A stretch of 40,221 nt of DNA from the NCBI GenBank assembly GCA_003132405.1, contig PKXQ01000077.1, positions 1 to 40,221 on the forward strand. Reading direction: 5' to 3'. Made by a program: the position numbers and the translations under genes. Under the pieces are notes generated by a model. It was not told the DNA's origin, did not search any database, and worked only from the letters and a program-made list of their open reading frames with translations. How positions within the stretch are numbered: the first letter of the stretch is position 1; the number at the start of each line of letters is the position of its first letter. Shown piece after piece: positions 35,643 to 40,221 of this stretch. Origin of the DNA: Acidobacteriaceae bacterium (GTDB lineage: Bacteria; Acidobacteriota; Terriglobia; Terriglobales; Acidobacteriaceae).

Positions 35643-36319
35643 TATCTTTCAAGCAGTTGCCCAGAATCCCTTCTGAAGATCTGGGTCCGTTTGGGTCCAA
35701 TAAGCGCTCCGAATCCAAAACAAAATGCGTTCGCAGTTCACTGACGACCTGCACCACAATCTGTCTTGGAGACTTTACTGAATCAGACTTGTTTTGCTTG
35801 CAGACAGCGATCCGCTCGAATGACGCGGCCAAAAGCGATTACACGCTCGACGCCACTAAGCGCAAAAGCGGCGAGGGCGGCATCTGGGGCAAGAGCTTCT
35901 ATCTCACCCTGCTCGACCGCGATGGAGTGACATTCATCGCCGCTTCAGATCAATATCTCGGCAAAGCCGCTAAGGATGTATGCCATGCCATAAAGACATC
36001 TGTAAGTGTTGAAGTAGTGGATACGGAAACGCTGACACAATCTCAGGATGCCCGTGGTGACACCAGTGGTGGCGTCGTTGGGACGATCGTAAATTCGACA
36101 ACCGGACGAAGAACGCACACAGATACGTCCAAGATATACGTCATCGTGAGCGGCGAGCACGCTCTGCTGGATTGTTACGAGCATCGCACGGGCTGCACTA
36201 CGATCGCTCCCGGCAAGTATTATGGACAGTTTGATGGCGGGTCTATCTGGATAAATTATCAAATGCCGCTCACGCACAAACCGCTACGCAATCACTACGT
36301 GATCGCTGGGAGTTGGTAA
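35633..36319 (+). CDS. Conserved hypothetical protein, probably 5'-truncated
   Basis: From about 35830 the frame is clearly coding: YTLDATKRKSGEGGIWGKSF, then LLDRDGVTFIAASDQYLGKA, and a conserved end SGEHALLDCYEHRTGCTTI, APGKYYGQFDGGSIWINYQM and NHYVIAGSW. This ending resembles a conserved hypothetical group I associate with Acidobacteriota; the function is unknown. Such proteins normally begin with a signal peptide. Here the preceding 65 codons, starting with a GTG inside the tRNA fragment, look random and have no signal peptide. The gene was probably cut by the event that left the tRNA segment. Whether a protein is still made is unclear. Confidence 0.6.
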   Translation: MPTISFKQLPRIPSEDLGPFGSNKRSESKTKCVRSSLTTCTTICLGDFTESDLFCLQTAIRSNDAAKSDYTLDATKRKSGEGGIWGKSFYLTLLDRDGVTFIAASDQYLGKAAKDVCHAIKTSVSVEVVDTETLTQSQDARGDTSGGVVGTIVNSTTGRRTHTDTSKIYVIVSGEHALLDCYEHRTGCTTIAPGKYYGQFDGGSIWINYQMPLTHKPLRNHYVIAGSW

Positions 36320-36340
36320 AGATGAACCTCGCATCACCTG

Positions 36341-36598
36341 TCACCGATCATTCAGGACGATGATCAGTATCAGCGCAACTACGAGTAGGCCGATACGGAT
36401 TGGGTGCTCCCGGCAGTAGCGGAGAACTGAAGGCCAACTCATTATCAAAATGATAGTCCATCCCGCAACACTCTGATCGTTATCCAAAAACGGCTGTCTG
36501 TGGTGTACGCTATGAGCCCCGATTTCATGCCCCCGTTGAATCATGCTCTTGAGAAATTGAATGTCACCTTCGCTCCAATCGATCTTCCGCCAGTGGCT
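36341..36598 (-). pseudogene. Polysaccharide-deacetylase (NodB) fragment
   Basis: The frame, closed upstream by TGA, reads SHWRKIDWSEGDIQFLKSMI followed by QRGHEIGAHSVHHR. GHEIGAHSVHH is the metal-binding H-x3-H block of the NodB deacetylase fold. The rest of the catalytic domain is absent. The remaining frame ends in a membrane helix (IGLLVVALILIIVL) that is not typical of the family. It looks like a piece of a deacetylase joined to unrelated sequence. Confidence 0.45.
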
Positions 36599-36760
36599 TC
36601 AACTGGTTGACATATCGTTCAAGTACAAACCTACGCCAGTTATAAGTGATCCGAGCCGGTGACTGCCCAGGCGCGAGCGCGGCTTATAATATGGTGGTCA
36701 CATCCAGGGGTGATTTTGCTAAAAGGGGTGAACAAACAGCGCAAGCTTGTGAGAACGCCT

Positions 36761-36909
36761 GTGGCTGTTGAAAAACTCATTTTTCATCCCAATTAGCCAA
36801 AATTTGGGGGATAGAAAATGTCTAGGCGACCCGAGAAAATCGATTGTAGGGCTTCCTGACGCGATCTTATTTTTGTCGATTTTGAGAGAAGGAGTTTTTC
36901 AACAGCCAC
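36761..36909. mobile_element. 149-bp MITE-like element, copy 2
   Basis: This element has the same 18-bp terminal inverted repeats as copy 1 (1747-1895) and the same length, but its interior is reversed. The two interiors share long identical blocks when reverse-complemented, for example around AGACATTTTCTATCCCCCAA. The 22 bp to the left of each element (starting GCGCAA and ending AACGCCT) also match at about 19 positions, in the same orientation, outside the terminal repeat. It abuts an intergenic palindromic repeat on its right. Confidence 0.8.
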
Positions 36910-36970
36910 AGGCGATTACACTCAAACTCCCGGTACAAGGGAATTTGAGCGAAATCGGGATTTTGCGCCA
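36909..36970. repeat. Intergenic palindromic repeat, copy A
   Basis: Begins CAGGCGATTACACTCAAA and ends ATCGGGATTTTGCGCCA. Internal complementary segments (CTCAAA with TTTGAG, TCCC with GGGA) form a stem. The ends and spacing match copies at 38246-38306 and 40137-40192. It touches the end of the 149-bp element and lies 32 bp from the stop of the minus-strand propeller gene. Confidence 0.65.
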
Positions 36971-37002
36971 ATAGCTGCGTAGTTTCTCTGGGACACATTG
37001 AT

Positions 37003-38103
37003 TCAGTTTTGGCTCCTTACCTTTCCGACCACAAGTATCTGGAAAGAGTTCGGGATCATCGGAGGACGAGGTCCTCGCATCCAGGCTGGAGCACCCGAGG
37101 GCGGCCCGGCAGCCGGAGTCATGCCTGGCGCTTGGGCCGGAGCTGGCGGCACTGGGCCATACTCGGCAGTAATTGTCAGGATCTGATTTGTCTTTGTATC
37201 CAAAGTCAGCACCTTCGCCCGCGCCGGCGTGGCAACCGTCTGCTCAACGGAGAAGCTCGTGGGCGAATTCTCCTGCACCACCGTGAGCGTGCCATCGCCC
37301 TGCGAGCTAAAGGCCTCCATCGTCGCCGTGTTGAAGGTAGCGCCGTCTGACCCGTTGCCAATGGGCAGATCGGTGATGATATGCCCATCCGTAGCCGACA
37401 GGATGATCATGTTCTTATTGTCTCGGCACGAGGCGAAGAGGATATTGTTCTTCGCATCCAGCGCAAGGCCGGCGCATCCTCCGCCCTTGCTCGAAACGTC
37501 ATATTTGCCGATCATCTTCATCGCGGTCGCGTCGATGATCGCTATGGCGGCCTTATCTTCGATGTCGACATAGATCTTGCCGCGGCCGTCGGTGGCGGCC
37601 TGTTCGGGTGCTCCGCCGATGTCGATGGTGCCGAGGATCGAGCCATCCTTATCGTCGAGAACGGTAATATTTGGCTCCGAGTGGCTGAGGATATAGAAGT
37701 GGTGATTGTAAGCGTCGTTGAGATAGCCGTCTGGGTTACCCTGCACGTCGATCTTCTTTAGAATCGCAAACGTCCTCGAATCGAACATGGTCACCGGCTT
37801 TGAGGTTGCGAAGCCGTGACCCGTCGAAGTGTCGACCGCGCCGCCATGCGCGCTTACCCCTGGGATATCGCCGACCTGTGACAGCGTGTCGAGGTTAAAG
37901 ACGCCGATGTGCCCGGCCGGGCCAGACCGAGCAACGTAGAGGTTGCGGTCGTCAGGGTCGGCAGTCACGTAATCGAATCCGCCCTCCCCTCCGACCAGCT
38001 GAATCTTGAGGACTTTATATGGCCCGCTGTCTTGTGCATGTACCAGACCCGCAGATAGAAGCAAGCAGGCGAGTATTGAAGCAGCAAAGAGCTTGTATAA
38101 CAT
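37003..38103 (-). CDS. Secreted YncE-like beta-propeller protein with Pro-rich insert
   Basis: A 366-residue exported propeller. The signal peptide is MLYKLFAASILACLLLSAGL followed by VHA|QDSG. Repeated blades include YVTADPDDRNLYVARSG, HFYILSHSEPNITVLDDKDG, AIAIIDATAMKMIGKYDV, GLALDAKNNILFASCRDN and VLTLDTKTNQILTITAEYG. An insertion rich in Pro, Ala and Gly (about residues 318-350) precedes the final strand, an uncommon addition. No catalytic residues are recognised; a binding role is likely. GGAGA lies about 9 nt before ATG 38103. It is divergent from the S41-like gene. Confidence 0.88.
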   Translation of the reverse strand: MLYKLFAASILACLLLSAGLVHAQDSGPYKVLKIQLVGGEGGFDYVTADPDDRNLYVARSGPAGHIGVFNLDTLSQVGDIPGVSAHGGAVDTSTGHGFATSKPVTMFDSRTFAILKKIDVQGNPDGYLNDAYNHHFYILSHSEPNITVLDDKDGSILGTIDIGGAPEQAATDGRGKIYVDIEDKAAIAIIDATAMKMIGKYDVSSKGGGCAGLALDAKNNILFASCRDNKNMIILSATDGHIITDLPIGNGSDGATFNTATMEAFSSQGDGTLTVVQENSPTSFSVEQTVATPARAKVLTLDTKTNQILTITAEYGPVPPAPAQAPGMTPAAGPPSGAPAWMRGPRPPMIPNSFQILVVGKVRSQN

Positions 38104-38245
38104 GGGCAGTATCTCCGATTGGGAATTTATTCACGAGCCATCCATCGCTCCAAGTGTTTGAGACGACGAGCGCCGATTCTGCGAGTTGAGCATACACCTC
38201 GTAAGCCCAGACTTGGGGCCGTCTACTCACCATAGTTGTCGAAAC

Positions 38246-38306
38246 CAGGCGATTACACTCAAAACCCCCGCGCAGGGTCGATGAGTGTAATCGGGATTTA
38301 ACGCCA
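38246..38306. repeat. Intergenic palindromic repeat, copy B
   Basis: The clearest copy: GATTACACTCA and TGAGTGTAATC form a perfect 11-bp stem around a 20-nt loop, with CAGGC before and GGGATTTAACGCCA after. It sits in the 354-bp gap (38104-38457) between divergent genes, which otherwise holds only their leaders. Confidence 0.7.
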
Positions 38307-38457
38307 GCTATGTGCTCGAAATATGAGGATCATCGAAGAACGGCGCGAAGGGCTTTGTGTGGAATATCTTGTCTGTTGGGGCACACTGGTGCAACCCCAG
38401 TTCAGAGCCTATGACATAGAACTTTTTCCAAGTAGAAGTCGTATGTAAGAAGGGAGG

Positions 38458-39903
38458 ATGCATGAGAGCCGGCTCGAAGGCCGAAACGGGGGAGCCTTGC
38501 GCAAATTCCTGAAGATTGGCGGAATCGCTTTTGGTGTCGTTCTGTTGCTCATCGCGATTGCGGCTGGTTTGGTCTACGCAATGATGCGCCACTTTTATCC
38601 GGCGCCGCCACAAGCCAGTTACAGCAAGCCGAACGATCCGCTCGAAGCGCAGCGTCAGGATCTCGATTATTTCGCGAAGTTGATCGCGATGGATCGATCT
38701 TATTCGACCGAGGCTCGCGCCCAGGCGCAGCGGCGCATTGCGGAACTCGCGGATTTGAAGACTGTCGTCCCGCGGCCCAATTTCCGCATAGCCCTCATGG
38801 AGATTGCCGCACTCGCCGATAACGGTCATACACGCGTGGGCAGCGATTCCGGTGCCAATCCGATGGAATTGCCAGTGCGCGTGGCGGCCTTCTCCGACGG
38901 CATCTATGTATTGCATGCGACCAAGACATACGCCGATCTTCTAGGGGGCAAGATCGTCTCAATTGACGACCACCCGATCGACGAGGTGATGGCACGGCTC
39001 GAGCAGCTTCGCGGCGGCACTCCACAATGGCGCAAGGCATACGCGCAGGTGTACATAGGCTGGCAGGATGTGCTGGTTGGCGCAGGCATCGCGCCTGACA
39101 TGGGGCACTCGACATGGACAGTAACATCACCATCCGGCACGACGGTTACTCGCACCCTGACGCCTTACACGCCAAGCGAGGACGAACCGGACATGAACCG
39201 CATCTACTCGAACGAACCGCTCAAGGACTTGGGAGCCGATTGGGTCGCCTATCAGCCGGATCGGCCCTTGCCGATCACGTTTTCTGATTCCGATATGACA
39301 TTCCGCCGTGTTCGCTTGCCTCACTCCTGCGTCATGCTGATCCAGTTCAGGTCTAATGATGACGTAGGCAACAACCGCATTGTGGATTTCGAGGCGGCGA
39401 CCAAGTCTGATATGCAAGCAAACAAGCCCTGCCAGCTCATCTTCGACAACCGTTTCAACGACGGCGGCAACCTCACTAAGACGATATTTTTTGCAAAAGA
39501 TCTGCCGGACTTCATCGCGCCGAGCGGCTATATCTATCTCCTAACCTCCGGCATGACGTTCTCCGCCGGAATCACTACCACCGCCCTCATCAAGCACGCC
39601 GGCGGTGACCGCGTCACCATTCTAGGCGAGCCGGTGGGCGACAGACTGGCATTCTTTGCTGAAGGAGGGCGGGGCTGCCTGCCGAACTATCCTTTGTGCT
39701 TGCACTACGAGACTGGCAAGCATGATTACGGGCATTCCTGCACCGATTTGGACACCTGCTTTTGGTTGAACTGGTTGCTTCCACTAGGCGTGAAGACACT
39801 TCAGCCGGACGAGATCATCACGATGACCTTCGATGATTGGCGACAAGGTCGTGATCCAGTGTTCGAGCGCGCGATGGCACTGGCGAACCGCAACGAGCCC
39901 TAA
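38458..39903 (+). CDS. Membrane-anchored S41-like (C-terminal-processing) peptidase
   Basis: A 481-residue protein with one N-terminal membrane helix (about 19-41, GGIAFGVVLLLIAIAAGLVY). It has the S41 helper block DNGHTRVGS, a PDZ-like segment (GGKIVSIDDHPIDEVMARLE) and the catalytic core: IFDNRFNDGGNLTKT in place of the usual D-R-N-GG strand, and YLLTSGMTFSAGITTTALIK with the presumptive catalytic Ser370, then VTILGEPVGD. The catalytic Lys of classical CtpA enzymes is not obvious, so tricorn-like or inactive versions are possible. AAGGGAGG abuts ATG 38458 with almost no spacing. A TTG 38 bp further (RKFLKIGG) has GGGGGAG just upstream and may be the true start. Confidence 0.8.
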   Translation: MHESRLEGRNGGALRKFLKIGGIAFGVVLLLIAIAAGLVYAMMRHFYPAPPQASYSKPNDPLEAQRQDLDYFAKLIAMDRSYSTEARAQAQRRIAELADLKTVVPRPNFRIALMEIAALADNGHTRVGSDSGANPMELPVRVAAFSDGIYVLHATKTYADLLGGKIVSIDDHPIDEVMARLEQLRGGTPQWRKAYAQVYIGWQDVLVGAGIAPDMGHSTWTVTSPSGTTVTRTLTPYTPSEDEPDMNRIYSNEPLKDLGADWVAYQPDRPLPITFSDSDMTFRRVRLPHSCVMLIQFRSNDDVGNNRIVDFEAATKSDMQANKPCQLIFDNRFNDGGNLTKTIFFAKDLPDFIAPSGYIYLLTSGMTFSAGITTTALIKHAGGDRVTILGEPVGDRLAFFAEGGRGCLPNYPLCLHYETGKHDYGHSCTDLDTCFWLNWLLPLGVKTLQPDEIITMTFDDWRQGRDPVFERAMALANRNEP

Positions 39904-40136
39904 CAAAACCCGATTCCAGCTCCATGGTGAATCTATGTTTTGTTGACGTGTGGATTGTCCTTGAAAACTCTCGGCTACGGATGAGGTTTTCCGCGCAAGC
40001 TAGGAAAATGTCGGCTTAATGCCAATTTCATCCGCAAGAAAGACTGATACGCAATGCCTGTGCTCGTACCTGCGGCCAAGGTTATTTATGAGACGCAGAT
40101 AGTGGCTTTGATTCTGATGGCCTTGGTTGACGCTAT
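39904..40136. other. Downstream region without a recognised gene
   Basis: Only short frames occur. A 38-codon frame from an ATG at about 40053 ends inside the palindromic repeat and shows no motif. I see no terminator after the S41-like gene. Confidence 0.35.
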
Positions 40137-40192
40137 CAGGCGATTTCACGTTTTGACCGTTGGTCAATGAGTGCTATCGCGATTTTACGCCA
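40137..40192. repeat. Intergenic palindromic repeat, copy C
   Basis: Begins CAGGCGATTTCAC and ends ATCGCGATTTTACGCCA. Its centre, TTGACC-GTT-GGTCAA, is a perfect 6-bp hairpin different in sequence from the centres of copies A and B, while the outer ends are conserved. This pattern suggests compensatory change, that is, selection for structure. Confidence 0.6.
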
Positions 40193-40221
40193 ATTGGTAC
40201 TGGCTTACTCTTGGACCTCGA

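Noticed and set aside
35584..35832. An 82-residue minus-strand protein ending in GTRRLELLTSTVS
   Set aside because: This peptide is the well-known false translation across the 3' end of a tRNA gene; it supports the tRNA fragment instead.

Overview
The window looks like chromosomal accessory DNA from an Acidobacteriota bacterium, probably of the Terriglobia type. This is inferred from gene content: two large Oar-like TonB-dependent receptors with carboxypeptidase-regulatory-like N-termini, a Ser/Thr kinase with a C-terminal TPR region, a GloVer-repeat protein, several secreted YncE-like beta-propellers and pilin-like sequences of the kind common in that phylum. No rRNA gene, complete tRNA gene, CRISPR array or intact transposase was seen.

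Layout. 1-5360: end of a GloVer-repeat secreted protein, a kelch remnant, a 149-bp inverted-repeat element, a membrane Ser/Thr kinase and an exported RidA-like protein. 5720-12569: an Oar-like receptor divergent from a YncE-like propeller, then a decayed stretch holding a frameshifted propeller copy, a small DUF385-like flavoprotein, an unknown protein fused to a dapA-family remnant, and a frameshifted short-chain dehydrogenase. 12743-15224: a TcuA/TcuB-like dehydrogenase and electron-transfer pair, with a 5'-truncated TPR remnant after it.

16637-32389 reads as a catabolic island. An IclR regulator is followed by two secreted SMP-30/gluconolactonase-like enzymes, each carrying a pilin-like N-terminal domain, on either side of an Oar-like receptor. 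Then come a D-2-hydroxyacid dehydrogenase, an ACS-type MFS carrier, an M24 peptidase-fold enzyme, an SDR, a truncated second TcuA and a fumarylacetoacetate-hydrolase-family enzyme. On the opposite strand lie a Tat-exported ACMSD-like amidohydrolase and a Tat-exported cupin. A reasonable model is outer-membrane import of a lactone, sugar-acid or aromatic-derived substrate, hydrolysis outside the cytoplasm, uptake by the MFS carrier, and oxidation and hydrolysis in the cytoplasm. The substrate cannot be read from sequence.

32497-40221: a CapA-like protein, then what looks like the scar of an integrative element (phage-like gene tail, frameshifted DUF6876 gene, 3' end of a tRNA-Val), partial genes, a second 149-bp element in inverted orientation, three copies of a palindromic intergenic repeat, another YncE-like propeller and an S41-like protein. 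The most unusual feature is the pilin-domain/SMP-30 pair bracketing a TonB receptor. The second most unusual is the amount of gene decay and repeat traffic around it.
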